Origin: Acetobacterium wieringae
GTDB lineage: Bacteria > Bacillota > Clostridia > Eubacteriales > Eubacteriaceae
Reading direction: 5' to 3'
Assembly (NCBI RefSeq): GCF_001766835.1
Contig: NZ_LKEU01000017.1
Coordinates: forward strand, 1-64,000
Length of the DNA stretch: 64,000 bases
Part shown: piece after piece, positions 29,797-40,070 of the stretch
Layout of the letters: every line of letters starts with the position of its first letter
Position numbering within the stretch: position 1 is the stretch's first letter
The notes under the pieces: model-generated
The model's database searches: none
Told to the model about the DNA's origin: nothing
The model's input: only the letters and a program-made list of their open reading frames with translations
Position numbers and translations under genes: made by a program

Positions 29797-29818
29797 TTTT
29801 AAATCAATTGCGTGGTGC

Positions 29819-29919
29819 GGGCGATTACTAATCGCCTCGACTAACTAAAAATTTATTGCGATGCTTAACTGATACTCAAACGTCATGCATTATTTCGTAG
29901 GGGCGATCATTGATCGCCC
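29819..29919. repeat. Paired REP/BIME-like palindromes, locus 2
   Basis: A decayed left unit (GGGCGATTACTAATCGCC, 29819-29836) and a perfect right unit (GGGCGATCATTGATCGCCC, 29901-29919). The right flank GCATTATTTCGTA is identical to that of locus 1. It lies inside the glycolytic operon between tpiA and gpmI and could act as an mRNA stabiliser or attenuator. Confidence 0.72.
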
Positions 29920-30019
29920 GAAACGTCGATGAAATTTCAAACGAACGGAAGTGAACAATGATCGCTTTGATGTCAGTTTTTTATGGAGATAAAATATTTC
30001 AACCGAAAGGTGTGATCAT

Positions 30020-31555
30020 ATGAATAAAAATTTAACGGCCCTGATTATTCTGGATGGCTACGGTTTTACCAGATGTACCGAGGGCAATGCTGTTGAACAG
30101 GCCCAAACTCCGTTTCTTGACACTATCTCCCGGGACTGCCCGCATACCCTCATCACTGCCAGTGGCCTTGGCGTTGGTCTGCCCGAAGGTCAGATGGGTA
30201 ATTCTGAAGTCGGTCATTTAAACCTGGGTGCTGGCCGGATCGTGTATCAGGAATTGACTCGGATTACCAAGTCCATCGAAGATGGCGATTTTTTTACCAA
30301 TGAAGCGTTTCTGGCCGGGATTAAATCGGCCAAACAAAAGGGTGGAGCCCTACACCTGATGGGCCTGTTGTCTGATGGTGGGGTGCACAGTCATGAATGT
30401 CATCTCTACGCCTTATTGAATCTGGCCAAAAAACAGGGATTAGATCGGGTTTATGTTCACTGTCTGATGGATGGCCGGGATACGGCTCCTGACAGTGGCC
30501 TGGGCCATGTCAAGTCATTGGAAGCCAAGATGGCTGAATTGGGAGTCGGCAAAATTGCCACCATCATGGGTCGTTACTATGCCATGGATCGGGACAATCG
30601 CTGGGATCGGGTCGAAAAAGCCTATGATGCCATGACCGTGGGTACTGGCAACCATGCCGCCTCAGCTGTCCAAGTCATGGAAGAAACCTATGCTGCCAAG
30701 ATAACTGACGAGTTTGTGCTGCCGACGATTATTGACACGGCCGAAGATAAAACCATTAAGGCCAATGATAACATCATCTTCTTTAATTTCCGCCCTGACC
30801 GGGCCAGAGAATTGACCCGGGCTTTCATCGATCCGGAGTTTAAGGAATTTGAGCGTAAAACCGGCTATCTGGGGCTTTATTATGTGACTATGACCCAATA
30901 CGATAAGTCTTTTGAAAATGTCGCAATTGCTTATAAACCGGTGACGATTGACAATACCCTCGGCGAATATCTCAGTAATCTGGGTATTTCCCAACTGCGT
31001 ATTGCCGAAACCGAAAAATACGCCCATGTCACCTATTTCTTCAATGGCGGTCTGGAAAAACAATATCCGCTGGAAGACCGGATTCTGGTACCGTCCCCGC
31101 ACGTAGCCACCTATGATCTGCAGCCGGAGATGAGTGCCTATGAGGTAGCCGATAAAGCTGTAGCGGCCGTTGAAAGCGAGAAGTATCAGTTGATGATTCT
31201 TAACTTTGCCAATGCCGACATGGTCGGACATACTGGCATTTTTGAAGCGGCCGAAAAGGCAGTGGAAGTGGTGGATGCCTGTGCCAAAAAAGTCATCGAT
31301 GCGATTCTGGCAAAAGGGGGGAAGGTGATCGTCACTGCCGATCACGGCAATGCCGAAAAAATGATCGACTACGAAACCCACATGCCGTTTACGGCCCATA
31401 CCTCCAACCAGGTTAAGTGTATTCTACTGGGTGATGGCGATGTTGCCTTGCGAGACGACGGTCGTCTGGCAGATGTGGCCCCGACGCTACTGGATCTGAT
31501 GGGGCTGGCTAAACCGGCCCAAATGACCGGAGAAACCCTGATTAAGGAAAAATAA
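30020..31555 (+). CDS. gpmI: 2,3-bisphosphoglycerate-independent phosphoglycerate mutase
   Basis: A 511-residue alkaline-phosphatase-fold mutase, Mn-dependent in relatives. LIILDGYGF carries the first metal aspartate, the phospho-serine is in MGNSEVGHLNLGAGR (near 62), DGRDTAPDSG follows, and the late metal motifs are NFANADMVGHTG and VTADHGNAE. It follows tpiA across the REP locus and is closed by a terminator. eno, the next gene of the Bacillus operon, is absent. Confidence 0.96.
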   Translation: MNKNLTALIILDGYGFTRCTEGNAVEQAQTPFLDTISRDCPHTLITASGLGVGLPEGQMGNSEVGHLNLGAGRIVYQELTRITKSIEDGDFFTNEAFLAGIKSAKQKGGALHLMGLLSDGGVHSHECHLYALLNLAKKQGLDRVYVHCLMDGRDTAPDSGLGHVKSLEAKMAELGVGKIATIMGRYYAMDRDNRWDRVEKAYDAMTVGTGNHAASAVQVMEETYAAKITDEFVLPTIIDTAEDKTIKANDNIIFFNFRPDRARELTRAFIDPEFKEFERKTGYLGLYYVTMTQYDKSFENVAIAYKPVTIDNTLGEYLSNLGISQLRIAETEKYAHVTYFFNGGLEKQYPLEDRILVPSPHVATYDLQPEMSAYEVADKAVAAVESEKYQLMILNFANADMVGHTGIFEAAEKAVEVVDACAKKVIDAILAKGGKVIVTADHGNAEKMIDYETHMPFTAHTSNQVKCILLGDGDVALRDDGRLADVAPTLLDLMGLAKPAQMTGETLIKEK

Positions 31556-31590
31556 AGCAAAAATGCAAAAACTGTGACCGTTTACATAGG

Positions 31591-31615
31591 AAAAGTCTCG
31601 ATTGGGACTTTTTTT
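31591..31615 (+). terminator. Intrinsic terminator after gpmI
   Basis: AAAAGTC-TCGATTGG-GACTTTTTTT: a short stem with seven T. It ends the glycolytic operon. Confidence 0.75.
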
Positions 31616-31680
31616 ATGATTGAAAATGTTTTTTGGTTATGATATTATAACGTGCACGATTATTTACGGAGGTGATACTA

Positions 31681-31911
31681 ATGAAAGAAGCTTTACTGGT
31701 CGTTTTACTGATTTCCAGCTTGGTTCTGATTGCAGCAATACTGTTGTCGCCAGGAAAAACAGCCGGGATGTCAGGAGCCATCGCAGGTGGTGCTGAGACC
31801 TTATTTGGAAAGAAAAAAGCCAAGGGATTTGAGGGTGTTTTAGAAAAAGCAACCAAAATCTCAGGTGTTTTATTCATGTTGTCGGCATTCGTTTATTCAA
31901 TCGTATCATAA
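31681..31911 (+). CDS. secG: Preprotein translocase subunit SecG
   Basis: A 76-residue membrane protein of the SecYEG channel. Two membrane segments (4-22 and 56-75) flank the conserved AGMSGAIAGGAETLFG loop. ATG 31681 follows a perfect GGAGGTGAT (31668-31676). In Bacillus secG lies after eno; here it follows gpmI. Confidence 0.9.
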   Translation: MKEALLVVLLISSLVLIAAILLSPGKTAGMSGAIAGGAETLFGKKKAKGFEGVLEKATKISGVLFMLSAFVYSIVS

Positions 31912-31960
31912 CAGGCATCTGAATTAGAGGGATGCAAAAACTTACAGGGGGAAATTGAGA

Positions 31961-33940
31961 ATGGAATTATTGTTTCTGGCTCCAGCCATTGGAGTCGTGG
32001 CGTTGCTTGTTGCGCTTATTTTTGCAAAACGCGTAACTGCAGTTGACGCCGGTACAGACAGAATGAAAGAGATCGCTGGTTATATCCACGAAGGTGCGAT
32101 GGCATTTTTAAAACGTGAATATAAAATGATCGCAATTTTTATCGCTGTCTTATTTATTATTTTAACCGTTACACCTGGTTTGGGGATTATGACTGCAGTC
32201 TGTTTCCTGGTTGGGGCTATTTTTTCAATCCTGGCCGGATTCTTCGGAATGCAGGTAGCCACTAAAGCCAATGTCAGAACTGCCAATGCTGCTAAAACCA
32301 GCGGGATGAATAAAGCCCTTTCAGTGGCTTTTTCCGGTGGTGCGGTTATGGGTATGTGTGTAGTTGGTCTGGGCCTTCTGGGTGTTAGTGCACTCTACTT
32401 ACTATTTGGCGATGTTACTATTGTAACCGGTTTTGGTCTGGGTGCTTCTTCAATTGCATTATTCGGTCGTGTTGGCGGTGGTATCTATACCAAAGCAGCT
32501 GACGTTGGTGCGGATCTAGTTGGTAAGGTTGAAGCTGGTATTCCGGAAGATGACCCGCGTAACCCGGCAGTTATCGCTGATAACGTCGGTGACAACGTTG
32601 GTGACGTCGCTGGGATGGGATCAGATTTATTTGAATCATATGTCGGTTCAATTATCTCGGCCATCACTTTAGGTGCGTTAGCACTTGATGGTTATGATGG
32701 GATCTTATTCCCAATGCTGTTAGCCGCCGTTGGTATTTTTGCTTCAATTATTGGTTCTTTCTTTGTTCGCGGTAAAGAAGGTTCGAACCCGCAGCGTGCC
32801 CTGGACATGGGAACCTATGTCAGTGGGATTCTGGTGGTGATTGCGTCTTACTTCCTGTCGAATTATTTTACACAAGGAACTGAGTATGACAAATCATTTA
32901 TTGCGATCGTTGCTGGCTTAGTGGTCGGGATTGTTATAGGTAAATTAACTGAGTATTATACTTCGGATCATTATAAACCGGTACAACACATTGCCCAGCA
33001 ATCAGAAACCGGTCCAGCTACTACCATTATCAGTGGTCTGTCAGTGGGGATGAAATCCACCATGTTCCCGATCTTAGCGATGGCCGTTGGTATTTTCGTT
33101 GCTTATACTGCTGCAGGTCTGTTTGGGATTGCGTTAGCAGCAGTCGGAATGCTTTCTACTTGCGGCATGACCATTGCTGTTGATGCGTATGGCCCCATTG
33201 CCGATAATGCCGGTGGGATTGCCGAAATGGCCGAAATGCCTAAAGAAGTGCGACAGATCACCGACAAACTTGATGCCGTTGGTAACACGACTGCCGCCAT
33301 CGGTAAAGGTTTTGCCATTGGTTCAGCTGCTCTGACAGCCTTGGCGCTGTTTGCATCCTATGCTCAAACCGTTGGTTTAGAGAGCATTGATATCTTAAAC
33401 CCCAATGTTATCATCGGGATGTTTATCGGTGGGATGCTGCCATTTTTGTTCTCAGCCTTAACCATGGAAGCGGTTGGTTCTGCTGCCAACGAAATGATCG
33501 AAGAAGTGCGTCGTCAGTTCCGGGAATTCCCGGGCATTATGGCTGGTACTGAAAAACCGGATTATGCCAGATGCGTTGATATTTCAACTGCTGCAGCCTT
33601 AAAACAAATGATCGTACCAGGTTTAATGGCAGTGGCTGCTCCTTTGGCAATGGGTCTGATCCTGGGTGCGGACGCTTTAGGCGGTTTATTAGCCGGTGCA
33701 TTGGTTACCGGGGTATTAATGGCTATCTTTATGGCGAATGCCGGTGGCGCTTGGGATAATGCCAAGAAATTCATCGAAGGCGGCGCTCATGGTGGAAAAG
33801 GCAGTGATGCTCATAAAGCCGCTGTTGTTGGCGATACCGTAGGTGATCCGTTTAAAGATACTTCAGGACCATCGATCAATATCTTAATCAAATTGATGAC
33901 CATCGTATCATTAGTATTTGCTCCATTATTCCTAATCTAA
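31961..33940 (+). CDS. hppA: Membrane ion-pumping pyrophosphatase, predicted K+-dependent Na+ type
   Basis: A 659-residue protein with about 16 membrane helices that couples pyrophosphate hydrolysis to ion export. [24 protein letters not shown] (read as [12 protein letters not shown] plus [12 protein letters not shown]) and [15 protein letters not shown] hold the metal/pyrophosphate aspartates. The glutamate directly after DLF is the mark of the Na+-transporting class. [16 protein letters not shown] has alanine where K+-independent enzymes have lysine, so K+ is expected as activator. ATG 31961 follows AGGGGGA. Monocistronic, with its own terminator. Ion specificity is predicted from motifs, not measured. 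Confidence 0.93.
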   Translation: MELLFLAPAIGVVALLVALIFAKRVTAVDAGTDRMKEIAGYIHEGAMAFLKREYKMIAIFIAVLFIILTVTPGLGIMTAVCFLVGAIFSILAGFFGMQVATKANVRTANAAKTSGMNKALSVAFSGGAVMGMCVVGLGLLGVSALYLLFGDVTIVTGFGLGASSIALFGRVGGGIYTKAADVGADLVGKVEAGIPEDDPRNPAVIADNVGDNVGDVAGMGSDLFESYVGSIISAITLGALALDGYDGILFPMLLAAVGIFASIIGSFFVRGKEGSNPQRALDMGTYVSGILVVIASYFLSNYFTQGTEYDKSFIAIVAGLVVGIVIGKLTEYYTSDHYKPVQHIAQQSETGPATTIISGLSVGMKSTMFPILAMAVGIFVAYTAAGLFGIALAAVGMLSTCGMTIAVDAYGPIADNAGGIAEMAEMPKEVRQITDKLDAVGNTTAAIGKGFAIGSAALTALALFASYAQTVGLESIDILNPNVIIGMFIGGMLPFLFSALTMEAVGSAANEMIEEVRRQFREFPGIMAGTEKPDYARCVDISTAAALKQMIVPGLMAVAAPLAMGLILGADALGGLLAGALVTGVLMAIFMANAGGAWDNAKKFIEGGAHGGKGSDAHKAAVVGDTVGDPFKDTSGPSINILIKLMTIVSLVFAPLFLI

Positions 33941-33963
33941 TAAAAAATAATCTTTCCGTAAAA

Positions 33964-34002
33964 AAAGAACCTGAATGCCAGACGGCATTCAGGTTCTTTT
34001 TG
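33964..34002 (+). terminator. Strong terminator after hppA
   Basis: AAAGAACCTGAATGCC, loop AGAC, GGCATTCAGGTTCTTTTT: a perfect 16-bp stem followed by T. Confidence 0.93.
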
Positions 34003-34109
34003 GGTTGGGGCTGAGGTTAAGGGTAAAATAATTGGGTATGCAGTAATAGAAATAAACTTAAATAAAGCTGAGCAAAACAAAAAAATGTAATCTGAAATAC
34101 ATAAATAGA

Positions 34110-34138
34110 TTGACGAATTAAATTTATAATACTATAAT
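34110..34138 (+). promoter_or_regulatory. Sigma-A promoter for the RHH-clpB pair
   Basis: TTGACG (34110-34115), 17 nt, TATAAT (34133-34138). The expected start near 34145 makes the ATG at 34148 almost leaderless and favours the in-frame ATG at 34160. Confidence 0.7.
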
Positions 34139-34147
34139 TTATTTAAA

Positions 34148-34810
34148 ATGAGTGATGATATGATAAAAAGTGTATACAGTTTAATGCTATTCGATGAAAT
34201 AGTTGAGAAGATAGATCAAATCGCCTATGAAAATAATACCAACCGCTCCCAACTGATCAATGATATCCTGGCCGAAAAAATCGGACTGGTGACCCCGGAA
34301 CAAAAAATCCAGAAAATCCTGGAACAGCTGGATGAAAACTTCAGTGATACCCTGTCAGTGAGCCAAATTAATAAAAACTCCAGTATCCAATTCGGCAAAA
34401 GTCTGAAATATAAGTATCGCCCCAAGGTTCGTTACAGTTATGAATTTATCAGCAGTAAGCGGGGCAAGTATGCAGTACTGAAAATCAGCTCCCGAACCAA
34501 ATCTGAAAATTTAAATGATCATTTTGACGAGTTTTTCAAGCTGATTGCTGACATTGAAAAAGCGCAGCAGGGAGATCATCGGGATTTAGTAGAAAATTTG
34601 ACAAATCATAAGTTTATTCGGGCGTTTGAGGATGAGGCGGAGTTGACCCAGGATATTGAAACAGTCACTGATAACCTGACCCGTTATCTAAAAATGATCG
34701 ACCGGGCGATGAACGTCTATTTTTCGAAGGTTGATGAAGCCGGGGTTAAGGATCTCACCAATCTTCTGGAGAACATATATCGTGAAGATTATAAAAAAAA
34801 TAACCAATAA
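34148..34810 (+). CDS. Ribbon-helix-helix N-terminal protein upstream of clpB
   Basis: A 220-residue protein of unknown function. Residues 5-45 (SLMLFDEIVEKIDQIAYENNTNRSQLINDILAEKIG) look like a CopG/Arc-type ribbon-helix-helix DNA-binding domain. Residues 85-125 form a basic strand-rich segment (KYKYRPKVRYSYEFIS) and the rest is helical and acidic. The start may be ATG 34148 or, given the promoter, 34160. clpB follows after 15 nt, so the pair is probably one transcript. An autoregulator of clpB is plausible but unproven. Confidence 0.65.
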   Translation: MSDDMIKSVYSLMLFDEIVEKIDQIAYENNTNRSQLINDILAEKIGLVTPEQKIQKILEQLDENFSDTLSVSQINKNSSIQFGKSLKYKYRPKVRYSYEFISSKRGKYAVLKISSRTKSENLNDHFDEFFKLIADIEKAQQGDHRDLVENLTNHKFIRAFEDEAELTQDIETVTDNLTRYLKMIDRAMNVYFSKVDEAGVKDLTNLLENIYREDYKKNNQ

Positions 34811-34825
34811 AAAAGAGGTACAATT

Positions 34826-37429
34826 ATGGATATGAATTTATTCACCCAAAAATCATTAGAAGCAATCAAAACGGCAGAACTGATCGCCGGAGAATACAAC
34901 CACATGGAAATCGAGCCGGAACATCTGCTGATGGGGTTGATCACTCAGGAAAACGGAGTGGTCGGACGGATCTTTGACCGGCTGGGTAAGAATTCCCACA
35001 CCATTGCCGAAGAACTGCGTCGGGAAATCGGCAAAATGCCCAGTGTTTCCGGCCCCGGTCGGGAACAGGGAAAGGTCTACATCAGCAGTGACACCGATAA
35101 GGTCTTAAACGAATCGTACAAAGAAGCCAAAAAACTCGATGACCAGTATATTTCTGTGGAGTGTATCCTACTGGCGCTATACAGTATCGGTAAAAAATCC
35201 AAGGCTGTGGAAATACTGGAACGTTATGGCATTACCAAGAAAGAAGTCGAAAATATTCTAAAAGAAGTACGAGGCGGCCAGCGGGTGGTTAACGATCATC
35301 CTGAGGTTACCTATGAAGCCCTCAGCCAATATGGGCACGATCTGGTACAGGATGCCATTGATAACAAACTTGATCCGGTTATTGGCCGGGATGCTGAAAT
35401 TCGCCATGCGATTCGGATCTTAAGCCGTAAAACCAAGAACAATCCGGTATTGATTGGGGAACCGGGGGTTGGTAAAACCGCTATCGTCGAAGGTCTGGCG
35501 ATGCGAATCGTTGCTGGCGATGTACCGGAAGGTCTCAAAGACAAACGAATTATTGCCCTGGATCTGGGGGCTCTAGTGGCCGGAGCCAAATACCGCGGTG
35601 AATTTGAAGAACGGCTTAAAGCGGTTTTAAAAGAGGTGGTCGACAGCAACGGCGAAATCGTCCTGTTTATTGACGAGCTTCATAATATTGTTGGTGCCGG
35701 TAAAACTGAAGGCGCCATGGATGCTGGCAATATGCTAAAGCCAATGCTGGCCCGGGGGGAACTCCATTGTATTGGGGCCACCACCCTGGACGAATACCGT
35801 CAGTATATTGAGAAAGATCCGGCGCTGGAACGCCGCTTCCAACCAGTTCTGGTGGATGAACCAACCGTCGAAGACACTATTTCAATTCTTAGAGGTTTAA
35901 AAGATACCTACGAACGTTACCATGGCGTTCAGATTCTCGACACCGCTTTGGTGGCCGCCGCCACCCTGTCCAACCGCTATATCTCGGATCGATTTTTACC
36001 GGATAAAGCCATCGATCTGATTGATGAAGCCTGCGCCAAGATCCGCACCGAAATGGACTCCATGCCGGAGGAAATGGACGAGGTGCGCCGCAAAATGATG
36101 CAGTTGGAAATTGAAGAAGTGGCCCTCAAAAAAGAAAAAGATACACTCAGCAAAGAACGGCTGGAACGACTCCAAAAAGAACTGGTGGAATATAAAGAGC
36201 GCTTTAACACCATGAGTATGCAATGGGAAAACGAAAAGCAGTCAGCCGATACGCTAAAAGCCCTCCAGGAAGAACTCAATCAGCTCACCTACGAGCGGGA
36301 AAAAGCCATTCGCGAAGGGGACTACCGCAAAGCCTCCGAATTGGAATATGGCTTAATTCCCGAAAAAGCCGCTAAAATTGAGGAGATCAAACGAAAAGCT
36401 GATGAAAAAGGCGATGAAGACAGTCTCAAGCGTGAAAAAGTTACCGAGGAAGAAATCGCTGAAATCATCTCCGATTGGACCAATATCCCCCTTAGTAAGC
36501 TGGTCTCAGGCGAGCGGGAAAAACTACTGGCTTTGGAAGATACCTTAAAACAACGGGTTATTGGTCAGGAAGAACCAATCCTGAAAGTGGTTGATGCCAT
36601 TATCCGTTCCCGGGCCGGGATTAAAAACCCCAACAGCCCGATTGGCAGCTTTCTGTTTCTGGGCCCCACCGGGGTCGGGAAAACCGAGCTGGCCAAGGCG
36701 GTTGCCGCCACCCTCTTTGACAGCGAAGAAAATATGATCCGGATTGACATGAGTGAGTACATGGAAAAATTTTCGGTATCCCGCCTAATCGGGGCACCTC
36801 CGGGATATGTTGGTTATGAAGAAGGTGGACAGCTCACCGAAGCAGTTCGTCGCAAACCCTATAGTGTAATTTTGCTGGATGAGATTGAAAAAGCCCATAA
36901 AGATGTTTTTAATATCCTGCTACAGATCCTCGATGATGGCCGGATTACTGATTCCCAGGGGCGCACCGTCGATTTTAAAAACACCATCATCATCATGACC
37001 TCCAACATCGGTTCGGAATATTTACTGGAAGGGATCAATACGTCTGGTGAAATTACCGAAGAAACAGAGGCGGCTGTGATGGAATTATTAAAGAGCTATT
37101 TCCGACCGGAGTTTTTAAATCGAATTGATGAAATTGTGCTTTACAAACCACTCAACAAGAAAGCGATCAGCCAGATTGTCACCCTGCTTTTAAACGATTT
37201 GCAAAAACGACTGGAAGAACGCCGCATCACGGTTACGCTGACTAAGGAAGCGATCGATGCCGTTATCGACATGGGTTTTGACCCGGCCTATGGGGCCCGA
37301 CCGCTGAAACGCTACCTGCAAAAACACATCGAAACCATGGTTGGTAAAGAAATTATCAAGGGCAATGTCCACGAAGGTCAGGCTATTACCATCGATGTCG
37401 ATCCCAACGGGGAATTCTATATGGCCTAA
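34826..37429 (+). CDS. clpB: ATP-dependent disaggregase ClpB
   Basis: An 867-residue Hsp100 that pulls proteins out of aggregates with DnaK. Clp_N repeats (1-150); first AAA+ with [15 protein letters not shown] (near 210) and arginine finger region; the ClpB/ClpC-type middle coiled coil (about 405-525), whose full length marks ClpB; second AAA+ with [19 protein letters not shown] (near 612) and [13 protein letters not shown]-terminal D2-small (about 765-867). RBS AAGAGG. It may cooperate with the accessory Hsp70 at 4626 or with the housekeeping DnaK. Confidence 0.96.
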   Translation: MDMNLFTQKSLEAIKTAELIAGEYNHMEIEPEHLLMGLITQENGVVGRIFDRLGKNSHTIAEELRREIGKMPSVSGPGREQGKVYISSDTDKVLNESYKEAKKLDDQYISVECILLALYSIGKKSKAVEILERYGITKKEVENILKEVRGGQRVVNDHPEVTYEALSQYGHDLVQDAIDNKLDPVIGRDAEIRHAIRILSRKTKNNPVLIGEPGVGKTAIVEGLAMRIVAGDVPEGLKDKRIIALDLGALVAGAKYRGEFEERLKAVLKEVVDSNGEIVLFIDELHNIVGAGKTEGAMDAGNMLKPMLARGELHCIGATTLDEYRQYIEKDPALERRFQPVLVDEPTVEDTISILRGLKDTYERYHGVQILDTALVAAATLSNRYISDRFLPDKAIDLIDEACAKIRTEMDSMPEEMDEVRRKMMQLEIEEVALKKEKDTLSKERLERLQKELVEYKERFNTMSMQWENEKQSADTLKALQEELNQLTYEREKAIREGDYRKASELEYGLIPEKAAKIEEIKRKADEKGDEDSLKREKVTEEEIAEIISDWTNIPLSKLVSGEREKLLALEDTLKQRVIGQEEPILKVVDAIIRSRAGIKNPNSPIGSFLFLGPTGVGKTELAKAVAATLFDSEENMIRIDMSEYMEKFSVSRLIGAPPGYVGYEEGGQLTEAVRRKPYSVILLDEIEKAHKDVFNILLQILDDGRITDSQGRTVDFKNTIIIMTSNIGSEYLLEGINTSGEITEETEAAVMELLKSYFRPEFLNRIDEIVLYKPLNKKAISQIVTLLLNDLQKRLEERRITVTLTKEAIDAVIDMGFDPAYGARPLKRYLQKHIETMVGKEIIKGNVHEGQAITIDVDPNGEFYMA

Positions 37430-37440
37430 AGTAAAAGAGA

Positions 37441-37478
37441 TCAACTGACCCGCTTCGGGTTGGTTGGTCTTTTTTTGG
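37441..37478 (+). terminator. Terminator after clpB
   Basis: GATCAACTGACCCG-CTT-CGGGTTGGTTGGTC followed by seven T: a 14-bp stem with three G-T pairs. Confidence 0.9.
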
Positions 37479-37559
37479 TGCAGGATGCTTGATTGAAATA
37501 GTTATAGCTGGAAACAAAAAATTACCAATTGCATTAAGAACCGGTTAAAAAAATAAAAT

Positions 37560-37597
37560 CAGACCAGAAATAGTATCAGCGCTGGCCTGTTTTTTTT
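37560..37597 (+). terminator. Second terminator-like hairpin before gldA
   Basis: CAGACCAG (37560-37567) pairs with CTGGCCTG (37582-37589), one mismatch, followed by eight T. It may insulate gldA. Confidence 0.55.
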
Positions 37598-37667
37598 AGA
37601 TGATAACGAATTCATAGCTGGAATTATTTGATATAATAATAACGAAAAAAATTTTCGGAGGTAGAAA

Positions 37668-38765
37668 ATGCAAAAGATTATTATGTCTCCCAGCCGTTAT
37701 GTTCAAGGTGCCGGAGAAGTTGGTAAATTGCCGGAACATGTTGGAAAATTTGGAACATCTGCGCTTGTTTTAATGAGCGGAACCATGATGCGAACCAAAG
37801 CGGAGGAATTGAAAGCCAGTTTCGAAGCAGCGGGAATTAAATTCACACCCGAAAAGTTTAACGGTGAGTGTTCAAACGTTGAAATTGCCCGTCTCCAGGA
37901 AATCGTCAAAGCCCAAGGTTGTGATGTGGTTGTTGGTATTGGTGGCGGAAAAACCCTGGATACAGCCAAAGCGACAGCCCATTATGAAAAACTGCCAGTC
38001 GTGATTGCACCATCCATTGCTTCCACTGATGCGCCCTGTTCAGCTTTATCCGTTATTTATACTGAAGACGGCGTGTTTGATGAATATCTGGTTCTACCTA
38101 AAAACCCTGAGATTGTCGTGATGGATACTGACATCATCAAAGCGGCTCCAGCCCGACTTTTTGTCGCTGGGATGGGAGACGCATTGGCTACCTATTTTGA
38201 AGCCCAGGCCACCGTGGATTCCAACGGAACCACCATGTCAGGCGCACATCCGACCAAATCGGCACTGGCTTTGGCAAAATTATGCTATGATATTTTAATT
38301 GAAGACGGCTTAAAAGCAAAGCTGGCGGTTGAAGCAGCAAGCTGTACTCCGGCGGTGGAAAATGTTATTGAAGCCAATACCTACCTCAGCGGGGTTGGGT
38401 TTGAAAGTGGCGGCCTGGCTGCTTGTCATGCCATACATAACGGTTTAACCGTATTACCGGAGTGCCACCATATGTATCATGGTGAAAAAGTTGCCTTCGG
38501 AACCCTGGTTCAATTGGTGATGGAAAACCGCTCCATGGAAGATATTGAAGAAGTGATTGATTTCTGTTTATCTGTTGGCTTGCCAATTACGCTGGGTGAA
38601 CTCGGGTGCACCGAACCAACCCCGGAAAAAATCATGGCAGTGGCAGTTGCAGCGGCAGATCCTGCCGAAACGATTCATAATATGCCTTTTGATGTCGATG
38701 CCGACACCGTATACGCTGCGATTATGGCAGCCGATGCCTTGGGTCGCTTATACCTGTGTGACTAA
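37668..38765 (+). CDS. gldA: Glycerol dehydrogenase
   Basis: A 365-residue Zn-dependent, NAD-linked dehydrogenase converting glycerol to dihydroxyacetone; relatives also reduce diols and ketones. NAD motif VVGIGGGKTLDTAKA (near 90), metal ligands in GMGDALATYFEA (Asp), GGLAACHAIHNGL (His) and HHMYHGEKVAFG (His). Full length. RBS CGGAGG. No dihydroxyacetone kinase nearby. A TATAAT at 37632 may be its -10. Confidence 0.93.
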   Translation: MQKIIMSPSRYVQGAGEVGKLPEHVGKFGTSALVLMSGTMMRTKAEELKASFEAAGIKFTPEKFNGECSNVEIARLQEIVKAQGCDVVVGIGGGKTLDTAKATAHYEKLPVVIAPSIASTDAPCSALSVIYTEDGVFDEYLVLPKNPEIVVMDTDIIKAAPARLFVAGMGDALATYFEAQATVDSNGTTMSGAHPTKSALALAKLCYDILIEDGLKAKLAVEAASCTPAVENVIEANTYLSGVGFESGGLAACHAIHNGLTVLPECHHMYHGEKVAFGTLVQLVMENRSMEDIEEVIDFCLSVGLPITLGELGCTEPTPEKIMAVAVAAADPAETIHNMPFDVDADTVYAAIMAADALGRLYLCD

Positions 38766-38788
38766 GAAAGCAAAATATATGAAAATAA

Positions 38789-38831
38789 AAAAGGTCACAA
38801 TCTCACCAGTTGGGGGATTGTGGCCTTTTTA
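38789..38831 (+). terminator. Terminator between gldA and the convergent reductase
   Basis: AAAAAGGTCACAATC (38789-38803) pairs with GATTGTGGCCTTTTT (38815-38829). It has A-run and T-run on both sides, so it can work in both directions. Confidence 0.85.
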
Positions 38832-38853
38832 ACAGCGTTGCGGGATGGAGACA

Positions 38854-39873
38854 CTAGAGCAGCGGGTCAAACAGGTCTCGGGTTTTTTTGAGCATATCCC
38901 GGATGGGCAGATCATAGGGACACCGGGGTTCGCATTCGCCGCACTGGATACAGTCTGACGCATTGGCAACAAAGCTGCGATAACGATCCAGGGCCCATTC
39001 CTCAAGATCGTAGCGGCGGTAATAACCTTCAACAATAAACTGCATTGGGATGTCAATGCCCTGGGGACAGGGGGCGCAATAACCGCAACGGCGACAGAAG
39101 GTTTTTCCCAGTGCCTTGGCATCGGCTTCAAGGGTTTCTCGTTCGTCATCGGTCAGCGGCACAAAATCGTTGCCGACTCGGGTATTTTTTAGAACCTGTT
39201 TGACTGAATCCATACCGGGTATCAATACTGAAATATTGGGATTTTCAGCTACCCAGCGCAGGGCGTAATTAGCGTGGATAAAAGCGCCGCCAGCCAGTGG
39301 TTTCATAATAATGACCCCGACATTTTTTGATTTGGCTTTTTCAAAGAGCGGTGCTCCACGGTTTTCGACAATATTATAAGGAAACTGAATGGTCTCAAAT
39401 TTATCCTCATCCAGAGCACGATCGAGAACTTCATAAGAGTGGGAGGTAATGCCGATATGTTTAATCAGCCCCTGTTTTTTACAGTCGACCAGCGCATCAT
39501 ATCCACCCCCGGGGCTCATAATAGTTTCATAATCGGTCATCGTTTTGGCATTATGGAACTGATACAAATCGATGGTATCGGTTTGTAACTCGGCCAGACT
39601 GGTTTTAACATCAGCCATTACCTCATCATAGCTGAGTTTTGGGGTTTTTGTAGCCAGGTAAAAATGTTCCCGACCCCATTGTTTCAATGCTTCCCCGATC
39701 ATTTCTTCACTGTTGGTGTAAGCTCTGGCAGTGTCAATAAAATTAACGCCTTCTTCAATAAGGTTTTCAACAATTTCGTCAACTTCCCATTGGTTACAGC
39801 GTTGGATTGGAATGCCACCAAAGCCAATAAGGGATACTTCTAATCCGGTTTGTCCCAGTACTCGCGTTTCCAT
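38854..39873 (-). CDS. Aldo/keto reductase with C-terminal [4Fe-4S] domain
   Basis: A 339-residue protein. Residues 1-255 form the aldo/keto-reductase barrel: FIDTARAYTNSEEMIGEAL carries the catalytic Asp and Tyr, and ATKTPK the lysine. The tail holds two cysteine clusters, CRRCGYCAPCP (near 283) and CIQCGECEPRCPYDL (near 318), fitting iron-sulfur clusters. Such fusions are common in anaerobes and may link carbonyl reduction to ferredoxin; the substrate is unknown. RBS GAGGTG five bases before ATG 39873. Confidence 0.88.
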   Translation of the reverse strand: METRVLGQTGLEVSLIGFGGIPIQRCNQWEVDEIVENLIEEGVNFIDTARAYTNSEEMIGEALKQWGREHFYLATKTPKLSYDEVMADVKTSLAELQTDTIDLYQFHNAKTMTDYETIMSPGGGYDALVDCKKQGLIKHIGITSHSYEVLDRALDEDKFETIQFPYNIVENRGAPLFEKAKSKNVGVIIMKPLAGGAFIHANYALRWVAENPNISVLIPGMDSVKQVLKNTRVGNDFVPLTDDERETLEADAKALGKTFCRRCGYCAPCPQGIDIPMQFIVEGYYRRYDLEEWALDRYRSFVANASDCIQCGECEPRCPYDLPIRDMLKKTRDLFDPLL

Positions 39874-40003
39874 TTTACACCTCTTCTTTTCTTGGTTTTG
39901 CCCATTTTATCATATCAAATCACAAAAGTCATCTGTTATGCGGGAATTGGCTCAAAGATCCGTTGCATTTCAACTTTCTTTCAGGTTGGTAGATGAACAT
40001 TAA

Positions 40004-40033
40004 TTGACACTCCAATCGCTGATGGTGTAAAAT
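40004..40033 (+). promoter_or_regulatory. Promoter for pgi
   Basis: TTGACA (40004-40009), 18 nt, TAAAAT (40028-40033). The start of transcription falls about 30 nt before pgi. Confidence 0.65.
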
Positions 40034-40070
40034 GAAAATATGTTAATAGTTAAGAAAGAAGGTAAGAATT

